Positions 19,023-30,819 of a stretch of DNA of 64,000 nucleotides are shown here, piece by piece. Each line of letters starts with the position of its first letter. The first letter of the stretch is position 1. Below the pieces are notes generated by a model. The model made no database searches and had not been told where the DNA came from. It saw nothing but the letters and a program-made list of their open reading frames with translations. This DNA is from CAMAPP01 sp046153685. Its GTDB lineage: Bacteria; Pseudomonadota; Alphaproteobacteria; CADEGL01. The position numbers were made by a program, and so were the translations under genes. The stretch lies in contig JBJXGH010000191.1 in NCBI GenBank assembly GCA_046153685.1, positions 1-64,000 of the forward strand. Direction: 5' to 3'.

Positions 19023-20228
19023 ATGGGCCGATCACGCTCGCGCATTCCGATCCACGGCCTGATGGCAAAATTATCCGAGCTTGCCGATGAGGACGATGAA
19101 AATACGGACATGCGACTGGAAAAATTACTGAACTTGGCGCGCAATCGCTCGGCGGAGGGGCGTGCGGAGCTATTGGATGCCGTCGGAAGCATCTATTCCG
19201 ATAGCGGCACCGGCATCGGAGCGCGCGAGCAGAAATTAATCGAGGAGATCTTGCGCCGTCTCGTCGGCGAGGTGGAGCGGGACGTGCGCGCGGCCTTGGC
19301 CGAGCGATTGGCCGATCTCAAGTCCGCGCCGAAGGATCTGATTTGGCGCTTGGCCAATGACGACGCGCAGGTCGCGTTCCCGATCCTCATGCGCTCGGGC
19401 TTGCTCGGCGATTCCGAATTGATCGAGATCGTCCGTCACAAGACGAGCGGTCACCGCCTTGCCGTCGCCCAGCGCACGCCCGTGACCATGCCCGTATCGG
19501 CGGCGCTTGCCGAATCCGGCGAGACATCGGTGATCGCGGCTTTGCTCGCCAATGTCGAAGCGCATATCTCGCCCGAGACCTATGAACTGATCACCGACCT
19601 GGCGCGCGAGGCGGAAATCCTTCAGCAACCGCTCGTCGCGCGCAAAGATCTTCCGGGCGATTTGGCCCGCCGGATGTACTGGTGGGTATCGGCGGCCTTG
19701 CGCCAACAAATTCTGACGAATTTTGACATCGATCCGGACGAACTCGACGGCGCCGTGATCGGGGCGGTGACGGCCCGCACGCCCATGGTCGTGGGCGGCG
19801 AACTCCTACCCAAAGCCGGATTGAACGCACAGGCCGAATCCCTGTTCCGATCCGGCGCGCCTGCGCCCGAGCTTCTGGTCCGGCTCATGCGCGCGGGCAA
19901 ATTCGATCTGTTCGAGATCGTGCTCGCCCGCGCGCTCGATCTTAAGTTGTCGATGCTGCGGCGCGTATTGTACGAACCGGGCGGTCAGGCCCTGGCGGTA
20001 GGCATGCGCGCCATCGGCATCACGAAACCCGATTTCGCCGCCATTTTCCTCTGGAGCCGCAACGCCCGGCCCGGCGACAAGAACGTGGCCGAGGACGAAC
20101 TGGCCCGCGCCTTGCGCTTTTACGACCGCGTCAGCGCCAACGCGGCGCGCGGCGTGCTGCGCCGCTGGCAACGCGATCCCAATTACCAAGAAGCAATCGA
20201 CGCCATCGGGTACGAAGGCGCCGCCTGA
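19023..20228 (+). CDS. DUF2336 domain-containing protein
   Basis: The 401-residue protein matches the DUF2336 family, found mainly in alphaproteobacteria: a predominantly helical, HEAT-like protein with segments such as ADLKSAPKDLIWRLANDD and AFPILMRSGLLGDSELIEI. No catalytic motif is visible and there is no signal peptide, so it is probably cytoplasmic. The ATG at 19023 is preceded by GAGGAAC. Its function is unknown. It is convergent with pgk, ending 6 bp from the pgk stop. Confidence 0.82.
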   Translation: MGRSRSRIPIHGLMAKLSELADEDDENTDMRLEKLLNLARNRSAEGRAELLDAVGSIYSDSGTGIGAREQKLIEEILRRLVGEVERDVRAALAERLADLKSAPKDLIWRLANDDAQVAFPILMRSGLLGDSELIEIVRHKTSGHRLAVAQRTPVTMPVSAALAESGETSVIAALLANVEAHISPETYELITDLAREAEILQQPLVARKDLPGDLARRMYWWVSAALRQQILTNFDIDPDELDGAVIGAVTARTPMVVGGELLPKAGLNAQAESLFRSGAPAPELLVRLMRAGKFDLFEIVLARALDLKLSMLRRVLYEPGGQALAVGMRAIGITKPDFAAIFLWSRNARPGDKNVAEDELARALRFYDRVSANAARGVLRRWQRDPNYQEAIDAIGYEGAA

Positions 20229-20234
20229 GCGTTC

Positions 20235-21428
20235 TCAGCGTGGCGCCAGCGCGGCGACGCCGGGCAGGGTCTTGCCTTCGAGCCATTCGAGAAAGGCGCC
20301 ACCCGCGGTCGAGACATAGCTGAAACGCTTGACCACGCCGGCATGGCCGAGCGCCGCCACCGTGTCGCCACCACCCGCGACCGTGAGTAGGCCGCCGCGA
20401 TCGGTGAGTTCCGCGGCGCGGCGCGCAAGCGCGTTGGTGCCTGCATCGAACGGCGGCGTCTCGAACGCGCCGACCGGACCGTTCCACACCAAGGTCCGGC
20501 AATTTTCGAGTTCCTTGCCGAGCGCCGCGATCGAAGCGGGACCGATATCGAGGATGAGTTGATTCGGCGGCACGGCACCAATCGGCACCGTGCGCGTCGC
20601 GACGCCTGCCGCAAGCGCGGGCGCGACAACCGCGTCCTCGGGCAGCAACAGCGCACAGCCCGCGCGCTTGGCCGCGTCCTCGATCTGGCGCGCAGTCTCG
20701 GCAAGATCGCGTTCGCACAGAGATTTTCCGACCTCGACTCCGCGCGCGTGCAAAAAGGTGTTCGCCATCCCGCCGCCGATGATGAGACGGTCGACCTTGG
20801 CGGCGAGATTGGCGAGCAGATCGAGTTTGGTCGAAATCTTGGCGCCGCCCACGATGGCGGCGAGCGGGCGGACGGGCCGTGCCAGCGCCCGTCCGAGATG
20901 GTCGAGTTCCTCCTGCATCAGCCGTCCGGCCGCGTTGGGCAGCAAGCGCGCGAGCGTGTCCGTCGAGGCGTGCGCGCGGTGCGCCGCCGAGAATGCGTCG
21001 TTGACGTAGATCTCGCCCAGTCTGGCGAGCGCGGCGGCGAATTCGGGATCGTTCTTTTCCTCGCCTGCATGAAAGCGCAGGTTTTCGAGCACCGCCACGC
21101 CACCCTCGGGCAAATCGCGAATCGCCGCTTCGGCGGCCGCACCCACGCAATCCTCGACGAATACGATCTTGCATCCCAGCGCGCGCGCCAAGGCCGGGAC
21201 CACCTGTTTCAGGGAATTTTCCGCGCCGCGGCTTTTGGGTCGGCCGAAATGCGAGATGACGGCGACGCGCGCGCCCTTGCTTGCGAGTTCCGCGATGGTC
21301 GGCGCAAGGCGTACAAGGCGCGAATCGTCCGTTACCCGGCCGTCCGACACCGGCACGTTTAGATCGGCGCGCAGGATGACGCGGCGACCTTTGACTTCTA
21401 GGTCATCGAGGGTACGAAACTGGGTCAT
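20235..21428 (-). CDS. pgk: phosphoglycerate kinase
   Basis: Pgk transfers phosphate between 1,3-bisphosphoglycerate and ADP in glycolysis and gluconeogenesis. The 397-residue protein has the conserved VILRADLNVPV, RLAPTIAEL, ISHFGRPK, FHAGEEKNDPEFA and the C-terminal GGGDTVAALG nucleotide-binding motif. The ATG at 21428 (MTQFRTLDDLEVKGRRVILR) gives the normal start; the open frame extends upstream without similarity. gap is not adjacent. Confidence 0.97.
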   Translation of the reverse strand: MTQFRTLDDLEVKGRRVILRADLNVPVSDGRVTDDSRLVRLAPTIAELASKGARVAVISHFGRPKSRGAENSLKQVVPALARALGCKIVFVEDCVGAAAEAAIRDLPEGGVAVLENLRFHAGEEKNDPEFAAALARLGEIYVNDAFSAAHRAHASTDTLARLLPNAAGRLMQEELDHLGRALARPVRPLAAIVGGAKISTKLDLLANLAAKVDRLIIGGGMANTFLHARGVEVGKSLCERDLAETARQIEDAAKRAGCALLLPEDAVVAPALAAGVATRTVPIGAVPPNQLILDIGPASIAALGKELENCRTLVWNGPVGAFETPPFDAGTNALARRAAELTDRGGLLTVAGGGDTVAALGHAGVVKRFSYVSTAGGAFLEWLEGKTLPGVAALAPR

Positions 21429-21622
21429 GGTTTTCAATCCGGCGGATTTGGAACTGGATGCGACCGAAGCACGACGGGCCCGGATTTTCAATCCGCCCGT
21501 CATCGCTTCGTCCGGACCTGGCGATAGTGGGCGATGGGGCGTTGCGGTGAGCGCCGAATCGCACTGTAATGCCGCCCGCCGCAACGCCCCGTCGCCGGGG
21601 AAGGGCGGCTGGGGGGTCACGC

Positions 21623-22927
21623 GTGAGCATTTCCGTCGCCATCGTAGGTTCGGGCCCAAGCGGATTTTACACGGCCGCCGCCTTGCTCGAATCGGGCGCG
21701 GACTGCGCCATCGACATCATCGAGCGTTTGCCCACGCCTTACGGCCTTATCCGTGGCGGCGTGGCGCCTGACCACCAGACCACCAAGCGCGTCATGCGCG
21801 CCTATGAACGCACGGCGCTCCATCCCAATGTCCGCTATTACGGCAATGTCGAGCTGGGCAAGGACATCGCGCTCGGCGAGTTGCGCGCCCTGTACGACGC
21901 GGTCGTGTTGTCGGTCGGCGCGCCCTTCGACCGGCCGCTCGGCATCCCGGGCGAGGACAAGCGCGGCGTCATTGGCTCCGCGGCCTTCGTCGGCTGGTAC
22001 AATGGCCACCCCGATTTCCGCGATCTCGACCCGGATCTCGACACCAAGGCCGCGGTCGTGATCGGCAACGGCAATGTCGCCATCGATATCGCGCGCGTGC
22101 TGGTGAAGACCAAGGCGGAAATGGCCGCGACCGATTTGCCCGGTTACGCCGAGACGGCGATTCGTGCCTCGGCCATTCGGGACGTTTACATGGTGGGACG
22201 GCGCGGTCCCATCGAAGCGAAATTCACCAATGTCGAGTTGCGCGAAATGGGTGAGCTCGAGGATTGCCACCCCGTCGTCGAGGCCGCCCAGTTGCCCGAT
22301 ACCGTCACCGGCGAAATGTCCGACCGCGACCGCCGTCTGCGCGAGAAAAACATGGCGTCCTTGCGCGAATTCGCGGCGCAGTCGCCGGCGGGAAAATCCA
22401 AGCGCGTGCACTTCACCTTCTTCGCCAAGCCTGTCGAGATCCTGGGCGGCGAGCGCGTCGAGGGCATAAGGCTCGAACACACCACGGTCGTGGACGGGCG
22501 CGCGGTGGACACTGGCGAATTTTTCGAGATCGCCTGCGGCTTGGTACTGCCGGCCATCGGCTATCAGGGCTCGGCGCTCGAAGGCGCGCCATTCGACAAG
22601 CGTGCCGGCATCATCCCCAATACCCAAGGCCGGGTCGAGCCTGGGCTTTATGTCGCGGGCTGGATCAAGCGCGGCCCAACCGGCGTCATCGGCACCAATA
22701 AGCCCGATGGCGACGAAGCCGCCGCGGCGATCCTCGCGGACGCGGGCACGGGCGGTAAACCCGGGAGGATCGCGCTCGATGCGCATCTCGCGTCACGCAG
22801 CGCCGCGCCCGTGAGTTTCGCCGATTGGAAGAAAATCGAGGCGGCGGAAATCGCCGCAGCCGCCCCGGGCGCACCGCGCGAGAAGTTCTGCCGCGTCCGC
22901 GACATGCTCGCGGTCCTGGATCGCTGA
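21623..22927 (+). CDS. ferredoxin-NADP reductase, adrenodoxin-reductase type
   Basis: The 434-residue flavoprotein has an FAD-binding motif at the start (VAIVGSGPSGFYTA), the family hallmark LPTPYGLIRGGVAPDH, and an NADPH-binding VVIGNGNVAIDIARV. It ends with the ATG-motif-like GWIKRGPTGVIGTNK. Such enzymes pass electrons between NADPH and ferredoxin. The GTG at 21623 is chosen because it places the FAD motif at the N-terminus. It is 178 bp upstream of korA on the same strand, so it may connect reduced ferredoxin from KorAB with NADPH; no ferredoxin gene is adjacent. Confidence 0.88.
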   Translation: MSISVAIVGSGPSGFYTAAALLESGADCAIDIIERLPTPYGLIRGGVAPDHQTTKRVMRAYERTALHPNVRYYGNVELGKDIALGELRALYDAVVLSVGAPFDRPLGIPGEDKRGVIGSAAFVGWYNGHPDFRDLDPDLDTKAAVVIGNGNVAIDIARVLVKTKAEMAATDLPGYAETAIRASAIRDVYMVGRRGPIEAKFTNVELREMGELEDCHPVVEAAQLPDTVTGEMSDRDRRLREKNMASLREFAAQSPAGKSKRVHFTFFAKPVEILGGERVEGIRLEHTTVVDGRAVDTGEFFEIACGLVLPAIGYQGSALEGAPFDKRAGIIPNTQGRVEPGLYVAGWIKRGPTGVIGTNKPDGDEAAAAILADAGTGGKPGRIALDAHLASRSAAPVSFADWKKIEAAEIAAAAPGAPREKFCRVRDMLAVLDR

Positions 22928-23105
22928 GCCAGGAATGACCGAAGCGGCAATCGCCTTACCCATTACGGGGTTTTTTGAGGATGTACCAGTGGACCGGAGA
23001 CGGCGATCCGCCTAACCTTTCAGGACATGCGCCGCCCCGCCCGCAAGGCTATGCTCGCGCGGCCATGGATCAAGAGATCATGACCCAGGAAACACGGAAA
23101 TACCG

Positions 23106-24974
<1,869 letters not shown>

Positions 24975-24975
24975 C

Positions 24976-26007
24976 ATGAACATCCAAACGCCCGTCGCGA
25001 AGCTAAAGCCCGAGGATTTCGAAACCGATCAGGAATTGCGCTGGTGCCCGGGTTGCGGCGACTACGCCATCATCAAATCGGTGAAGAAGGCGCTGGCCGA
25101 AATCGGTACGCCGCGCGAGAAAACCGTGTTCGTCTCGGGCATCGGCTGCGCCGCGCGCTTCCCCTATTACATTGCGAGTTACGGATTTCACACCATCCAC
25201 GGCCGCTCGCCCGCCGTGGCGACAGGGGTGAAGCTCGCCAATCCCGAGCTCGATGTCTGGGTGGTGGGCGGCGACGGCGACATGCTCTCGATCGGCGGCA
25301 ATCACCTGATGCACGCGCTACGGCGCAACATCGATTTGAACATTCTGCTGTTCAACAACGAGATCTACGGCCTGACAAAGGGCCAATATTCCCCGACCTC
25401 GCGCGTCGGCACGCGCTCGCCCTCGACCCCGCTGGGTTCGGTCGAGCAGCCCGTCTCTGCCGCCCTGTTCGCGCTTGGCGCGGGTGCCCGCTTCGTCGCG
25501 CGCGGCATCGATACCCAGCAGCGCGTGCTGCCCGAATTGCTCAAACGCGCCCACGCCCACAAGGGGGCGTCATTCCTCGAGATCATCCAGAACTGCCTGG
25601 TTTACAATGACGACGCCTTTGCCCATTTCACCGCCAAGGACGTGGCCCAGGACAACCAGATCCTGGTTGCGCACGGCAAACCCCTGCTCTTTGGCAAGGA
25701 CGGCAATAAGGGCCTGCGCTTGAGGCCCGGCGCGCTGGAGATCGAGGTCGTGACGGTCGGCGAAGGCGGTGTGCCGGAAAGCGAGATCCTCGTCCATGAC
25801 GAAACCAACCGCACGCTCGCCAATTGGCTGGCGGCGATGGACGCGCCCAAATTCCCAGTCGCTATCGGCGTCATTTACTGCAATCCGGGCCCGTCCTACG
25901 AAGCGGCGATCGCGGCGCAAATGGCGGCCGCCAAGGCCAAGGCGCCAACGCCCGATCTCGCCGCCCTGCTGCGCCGAGGCCATACCTGGCGCGTCGGCGC
26001 CGGCTGA
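24976..26007 (+). CDS. korB: 2-oxoacid:ferredoxin oxidoreductase beta subunit
   Basis: The 343-residue beta subunit binds thiamine diphosphate and a [4Fe-4S] cluster. Family motifs are RWCPGCGDYAIIKSV (cluster cysteines), GIGCAARFPYY, HGRSPAVATGVKLANP, GGDGDMLSIGGNH (the GDGD of the TPP motif), and NNEIYGLTKGQYSPTS. The KGQxSPT segment is typical of 2-oxoglutarate-type enzymes. The gene starts 1 bp after the korA frame ends and is intact, which argues that the complex is still under selection or that the korA stop is recent. Confidence 0.95.
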   Translation: MNIQTPVAKLKPEDFETDQELRWCPGCGDYAIIKSVKKALAEIGTPREKTVFVSGIGCAARFPYYIASYGFHTIHGRSPAVATGVKLANPELDVWVVGGDGDMLSIGGNHLMHALRRNIDLNILLFNNEIYGLTKGQYSPTSRVGTRSPSTPLGSVEQPVSAALFALGAGARFVARGIDTQQRVLPELLKRAHAHKGASFLEIIQNCLVYNDDAFAHFTAKDVAQDNQILVAHGKPLLFGKDGNKGLRLRPGALEIEVVTVGEGGVPESEILVHDETNRTLANWLAAMDAPKFPVAIGVIYCNPGPSYEAAIAAQMAAAKAKAPTPDLAALLRRGHTWRVGAG

Positions 26008-26054
26008 ACCGCGCGCCCGGCTGCCCCGAAGACGCCCTGTTCGATTCGGGAAAT

Positions 26055-26086
26055 CCGGGCGCCCAGAAGGGCGCCCGGTTCGTTTT
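26055..26086 (+). terminator. rho-independent terminator after korB
   Basis: CCGGGCGCCC (26055-26064) pairs perfectly with GGGCGCCCGG (26069-26078) around the loop AGAA. TTCGTTTT follows at 26079-26086. A 10-bp perfect GC stem with a T-rich tail, 47 bp past the korB stop, is a convincing terminator for the korAB transcript. Confidence 0.85.
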
Positions 26087-26178
26087 GGCCCCAAGGCATT
26101 GGATTTCTGCCTCCGGTCGGGGCTTTTCGCCACGCGCCCGCCCGCCTAGTCTCTTGCGCTGTTTCCAGGAGAACCGAC

Positions 26179-28497
26179 ATGAGCGAGACTTTTCCGACCC
26201 ACGCCCAAGCCGTCGTGATCGGCGGCGGAATCGCCGGCTGCAACATGGCCTACCACCTGGCCAAGCTCGGCTGGCGGGACGTCGTCGTGGTCGAGAAGCA
26301 GAAGCTGTCATCCGGCACCACCTGGCATTCCGCGGGCAATGTGACGCGCCTGGTGAGCTCGCTCTCGACCATGCGCCATTACAAATACGCGGGCGAATTG
26401 TATTCCTCGCTCGAGGCCGAAACCGGCCAGGCGACGGGGTGGCGGCGCTGCGGCCGGGTGATGATGGCGCGCACCCCCGAGCGCATCTCGGAACTGAAGC
26501 GCATGAAGTCGATGGGCAAATTGCTCGGCATCCCGGTCGAGGAAATCTCGCCCAAGGAAGTCGGGGAAAAACTGCCGATCATGCGCACCGAAGATCTGGT
26601 CGGTGCGATCTGGAGTCCGAGCGATGGCCGGGTCAATCCGACCGATGCCCTGATGGCCCTGGTCAAGGGTGCGCGGGCGCGCGGCGTGCGCTTTGTCGAG
26701 GACACCGCCGTGACCGGTATCGCACGGCGCGACGGCCGGGTTACGGGCGTGGAAACCTCGAACGGCCCGATCGCGACCGAAATCGTCGTCAACGCGGCCG
26801 GGCTGTGGAGCCGGCGCATCGCGACAGGCGCCGGGGTCGATGCGCCGCTCTATGCCGCGGAACACTTCTACATTCTGACCAAGCCCATGGGCATGCCCGC
26901 GGACATGCCGACCTTCCGCGATCCGGACGGTCTGATTTACGGCCGCGAGGACGTGGGCGGGCTTCTGGTCGGCGCCTTCGATATCGGCGCCAAGGCCCTG
27001 CCGGTCGAACGCATCCCCGAAAAGTTCGCCTTCAGCCTGTTGAATGAGGACTGGGATCAATTCGAGCCTTACATGAAGACGGCGATCCACCGCATCCCCG
27101 CGCTCGAGACGGCCCAAATCCGGATGTTGCTGAATGGCCCGGAGAGCTTCACCCCGGACGGCGATCCGCTGGTCGGCGAGGCGCCGGGTCTCAAGGGCTT
27201 TTATTTGTTCTGCGGCTTCAATTCGGGCGGCGTCACCTATTCGCCGGGCACGAGCCGGGCCTTGGCCGAACGCATCGTCGAGGGCAAGACCGATACCGAT
27301 CTCGCCCATCTCGATCCGCGCCGCTTCGGCCCCTGTCATGCGACCGAAGGCTTTCTCAAGGCGCGCGTCACCGAAATGCCGAGTTTCCATTTTTTCGTGC
27401 ACGAGGCCGGACACGAATTCAAAACCGGCCGCGATCTGCGTCTGTCGCCGGTGCATACGGCTTTCGCCGCGCGCAAATCCCTGTTCGGCGCCAGCTTTGG
27501 CTGGGAACGACCGAAATATCTCGGCGAGAACGGCGCGACGATGACGGACGCGATCGCGGCGGAGTGCACGGCCGCGCGCGAGCGCGCGGCTCTGTTCGAC
27601 CGCTCGAGTCTCGCCAAAATCCTGGTGCAGGGCGGCGACGCCGGCGCCTATCTCGATTCCCTGTCGCTGCGCCCGCTCGACATGGCGCCGGGTGAGGCGC
27701 GGCCGACCGCCTTCCTCAACGGCCGGGGCGGCGTCGAGGCCCTGCCCGTCGTGGTGCGTCTGACGGACGGCGATTTTCTGGTTCTCGCCGAAGCCGAGTC
27801 GGGCGATCACGTCATCGATTGGCTCAAGCGCAATGTTCCCGCCACGCGCCACGTGGCGGTGACGGATGTTTCGAACGCCTATGCCGCGCTCGGCCTGCGC
27901 GGCCCGGCGACGGACGGGATATTGGCGGGCGCGGGCGCAAGCGCGATCGAGGGCACGGCGCCGCTGGTCGAGCTTGGCTACGCGCGCGGCCGCGCGGTCT
28001 CGGGCGCGTTCGGCAATGATCGCCTGATCCTGGTCGAGAGCGAGTTCGCGGCCAATGTGTACGAGGCCATTCTCGAGGCAGGCGCCAAATCCGGCATGGC
28101 GCACGCCGGATGGTTCGCAAGCGAGGCCTTGCGCCTGTTCGACGGCCGGCCGGCCTGGGGCATCGACACGGGTGCCGCCACGGATGCGCGCGCGACGTTC
28201 GGCGCCGTGGCGGTAAAGGGGTCGCGCAATTTCATGGGACTGGGCGCCATGCGCACGGCCGGGGCCCCGCGCCTCGTGCGGCGCTGCCTCATCCTCAAGG
28301 GTAATCCGCGCCCGCAAGGCAGCGAGCCCATCCTGGGCGCGGGCAAATTGGTCGGGGCCACGACCTCCGGCGCACAGATCCCCTGGCTCGGCCGCACCAT
28401 CGTCATGGGCCATGTCCCGGCAAAGGGCGCGGGCGCATCATCGGTCGAAATCGAAGCGCAGATCTATGCGGCCGAGATTCATGCGACCGGTCGGTAA
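26179..28497 (+). CDS. FAD-dependent N-methyl demethylase, dimethylglycine/sarcosine dehydrogenase type
   Basis: The 772-residue protein joins an N-terminal FAD-dependent oxidoreductase (dinucleotide motif VVIGGGIAGCNMAYHLAKLG) to a C-terminal GcvT-like folate-binding domain from about residue 420. GTTWHSAGNVTRL resembles the family's WHAAG site, where a His carries covalent FAD. Such enzymes demethylate dimethylglycine, sarcosine or related amines, passing the methyl to tetrahydrofolate. AGGAGAA precedes the ATG. No folate-pathway gene is adjacent, and the exact amine is uncertain. Confidence 0.85.
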   Translation: MSETFPTHAQAVVIGGGIAGCNMAYHLAKLGWRDVVVVEKQKLSSGTTWHSAGNVTRLVSSLSTMRHYKYAGELYSSLEAETGQATGWRRCGRVMMARTPERISELKRMKSMGKLLGIPVEEISPKEVGEKLPIMRTEDLVGAIWSPSDGRVNPTDALMALVKGARARGVRFVEDTAVTGIARRDGRVTGVETSNGPIATEIVVNAAGLWSRRIATGAGVDAPLYAAEHFYILTKPMGMPADMPTFRDPDGLIYGREDVGGLLVGAFDIGAKALPVERIPEKFAFSLLNEDWDQFEPYMKTAIHRIPALETAQIRMLLNGPESFTPDGDPLVGEAPGLKGFYLFCGFNSGGVTYSPGTSRALAERIVEGKTDTDLAHLDPRRFGPCHATEGFLKARVTEMPSFHFFVHEAGHEFKTGRDLRLSPVHTAFAARKSLFGASFGWERPKYLGENGATMTDAIAAECTAARERAALFDRSSLAKILVQGGDAGAYLDSLSLRPLDMAPGEARPTAFLNGRGGVEALPVVVRLTDGDFLVLAEAESGDHVIDWLKRNVPATRHVAVTDVSNAYAALGLRGPATDGILAGAGASAIEGTAPLVELGYARGRAVSGAFGNDRLILVESEFAANVYEAILEAGAKSGMAHAGWFASEALRLFDGRPAWGIDTGAATDARATFGAVAVKGSRNFMGLGAMRTAGAPRLVRRCLILKGNPRPQGSEPILGAGKLVGATTSGAQIPWLGRTIVMGHVPAKGAGASSVEIEAQIYAAEIHATGR

Positions 28498-28512
28498 ATC
28501 CGGCCGCCTTGC

Positions 28513-30819
28513 ATGACGCAGTTTGGCATCGGTCAATCGGTCCGCCGGAAGGAGGATCAACGCCTTCTGCTCGGCCGTGGCCGGTTCGTCGATGATCTCG
28601 TGCTCGCGCGCATGGCCCATGCCGTGGTCGTGCGCTCGCCGCACGCGCACGCCGACATCTTGGCGATCGATCTCGCCCCGGCCCGGCGCTCGCCGGGCGT
28701 GCTTGCAATCGCGAGTTCGACCGAACTCGAAACAGACGGCATTCATTCCATCCCGGCGTTTTATAAACCGCCCGAGATTGCGTTCAGCGAGGCGCCCATG
28801 CCCATCCTCGCGCGCGGCCGAGTGCGCCATGTGGGCGAGCCGGTAGCCTTCGTCGTCGCCCAAACCCTGGCCCAGGCGCGCGACGCGGCGGAATACGTCG
28901 AGATTTCCTATCGCCCCCTGCCCGCCTCGGCCGATGTCGCGCGCGCCATGGCGGCAGGCACACCGCGCCTTCACGACAGTGCGCCCGATAATCGCTGCTA
29001 CCGCTTTGAATCCGGCAACCACGCCGCGACCGAGGCCGCGTTCAGCGACGCGGAACTCGTCGTGCGCACGCATCTGCGCAATAACCGCCTTGTGATCAAC
29101 GCCATCGAGCCGCGCGCGGCCGTGGGCGATTTCGCCGATGGCCGCTTGGTGCTGTATGCCAATTCGCAAGTGCCGCACCGCCTCAAATCCGCCCTCGCCG
29201 AGCATATCTTTCGCGTGCCCGAGGACCGCGTGCGCGTCTTGATCGAGGACGTGGGCGGCGGCTTCGGCGCCAAGAACCAGCTTTATCCCGAGCAGATCCT
29301 GGTGCTGTGGGCGGCGCGCGCGCTGGGCCGGCCGGTTAAATGGCTCGGCACCAATTCCGAAGGCCACTTGGCCGATATCCAAGGCCGCGATCACGACAGC
29401 GAGGCCGAGCTCGCCCTCGACAAGGACGGCACATTTCGCGCCATCCGAGTGCGCACCTCGGCGGCGCTCGGCGCCTATGTGGCGACCAACGCGGCGCTCA
29501 TTCCGACCGTCGGCCGCGCGGCAATGTGCGGACCCTATCGCATCGGCGCGGGCCATATCCGGGTCGATGCCGTGTTCGCCAATACGACCCGCACGGACGC
29601 CTATCGTGGTGCTGGCTCGCCCGAGGCCAATTACCTCGTCGAACGCCTGGTCGATCGCGCGGCGCGCGCGCTGGGCACCACGCCCGAGGCGTTGCGCCGG
29701 AAGAATCTTCTGACCCCCGCCGATCTGCCCCACACCACGCCGTCCGGCTACACCTTCGATGTCGGCGACTTTCCCCGCCGCCTCGATCAGGCCCTCGCGG
29801 CGGCGGACGCGAAGGGATTCGAAGCGCGGCGCCGGGACGCCGAAGCGCGCGGACGGCTTCGCGGCCTCGGCATCGCCTCGACCATCGAGGCCAAGGCCGG
29901 CGGCATGACCGAGACGACCGCCATCCGGTTCGATCCGCAAGGCCGCATCCGCGTGCTGTCGGGCATGATGGCCAACGGCCAGGGTCACGCCACGACCTTC
30001 GCGCAGATCGTCGCCGACAAGCTCGGCCTCGATTGGACCGATATCGAAATCGTCCAGGGCGATACCGACGCGATCGCCACCGGCTTGGGCACGGCGGGTT
30101 CGCGCTCGCTCGTGCTGGGCGGCTCCTCGCTGGTGCGCGCGGTGGAAACGGCGATCGAGACCGGCATGGCCGTCGCGGGCCAGTTGCTCGAGGCCGCGAT
30201 TGCGGATGTGATTTTCGAGAACGGCGCGTATGCCGTCGCCGGCACCGATCGGCGCGTGCGCTTCGCCGAGGTCGCGCGCGCGATCGGCGATCCCACCCGC
30301 CGCGCGCCCGGAACGCCCGGCAGCCTTGATTGCGAGGCAAGTTTCGATTCCCGCTATTCCTTCCCCAATGCCAGCCATGTCGCCGAGGTCGAGATCGATC
30401 CCGAAACCGGGCAGGTGGCGCTTCTCGGCTACGCCGTCGCGCAAGATTCGGGCACCATCGTCAATCCCATGATCGTCGAGGGCCAGATGCACGGCGGCCT
30501 TGTCCAAGGCATCGGCCAGGCATTGATGGAGCATGCGGTTTACGACGCGAAAACCGCCCAGCCGCTTTCGGGCTCGCTCCTCGACTACGCGCTGCCGCGC
30601 GCGGACGATGTGCCGATGTTCGCCATCGGTCTCGATGGCGTGCCCGCGCCGACCAATCCCCTGGGCGCGAAGGGCGTGGGCGAAACGGGCTGCACGGGCG
30701 CGCCGCCCGCCGTGATGAATGCCATCCTCGACGCCCTCGCCCCGCTCGGGGTCGAGCATATCGACATGCCGGCAACGCCCGAGCGCGTCTGGCGCGCGAT
30801 CGCATCGGCGCGTGGATGA
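28513..30819 (+). CDS. xanthine dehydrogenase/CoxL-type molybdopterin subunit
   Basis: The 768-residue protein is a large molybdenum-binding subunit of the xanthine oxidase family. The start IGQSVRRKEDQRLLLGRGRFVDD and segments VEDVGGGFGAKNQ-like (here IEDVGGGFGAKNQ), AYRGAGSPEA and the catalytic-Glu motif GAKGVGETG are present. The CODH form-I loop AYRCSFR is absent, so it is not a form-I CO dehydrogenase. The usual FAD and [2Fe-2S] subunit genes are not beside it. The substrate is unknown. Its stop overlaps the start of the DMT transporter by 4 bp. Confidence 0.86.
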   Translation: MTQFGIGQSVRRKEDQRLLLGRGRFVDDLVLARMAHAVVVRSPHAHADILAIDLAPARRSPGVLAIASSTELETDGIHSIPAFYKPPEIAFSEAPMPILARGRVRHVGEPVAFVVAQTLAQARDAAEYVEISYRPLPASADVARAMAAGTPRLHDSAPDNRCYRFESGNHAATEAAFSDAELVVRTHLRNNRLVINAIEPRAAVGDFADGRLVLYANSQVPHRLKSALAEHIFRVPEDRVRVLIEDVGGGFGAKNQLYPEQILVLWAARALGRPVKWLGTNSEGHLADIQGRDHDSEAELALDKDGTFRAIRVRTSAALGAYVATNAALIPTVGRAAMCGPYRIGAGHIRVDAVFANTTRTDAYRGAGSPEANYLVERLVDRAARALGTTPEALRRKNLLTPADLPHTTPSGYTFDVGDFPRRLDQALAAADAKGFEARRRDAEARGRLRGLGIASTIEAKAGGMTETTAIRFDPQGRIRVLSGMMANGQGHATTFAQIVADKLGLDWTDIEIVQGDTDAIATGLGTAGSRSLVLGGSSLVRAVETAIETGMAVAGQLLEAAIADVIFENGAYAVAGTDRRVRFAEVARAIGDPTRRAPGTPGSLDCEASFDSRYSFPNASHVAEVEIDPETGQVALLGYAVAQDSGTIVNPMIVEGQMHGGLVQGIGQALMEHAVYDAKTAQPLSGSLLDYALPRADDVPMFAIGLDGVPAPTNPLGAKGVGETGCTGAPPAVMNAILDALAPLGVEHIDMPATPERVWRAIASARG

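Noticed and set aside
26308..30759. Two 700-plus-codon antisense frames opposite the FAD demethylase and CoxL-type genes
   Set aside because: They are mirror frames of strongly supported sense genes and have unnatural composition.
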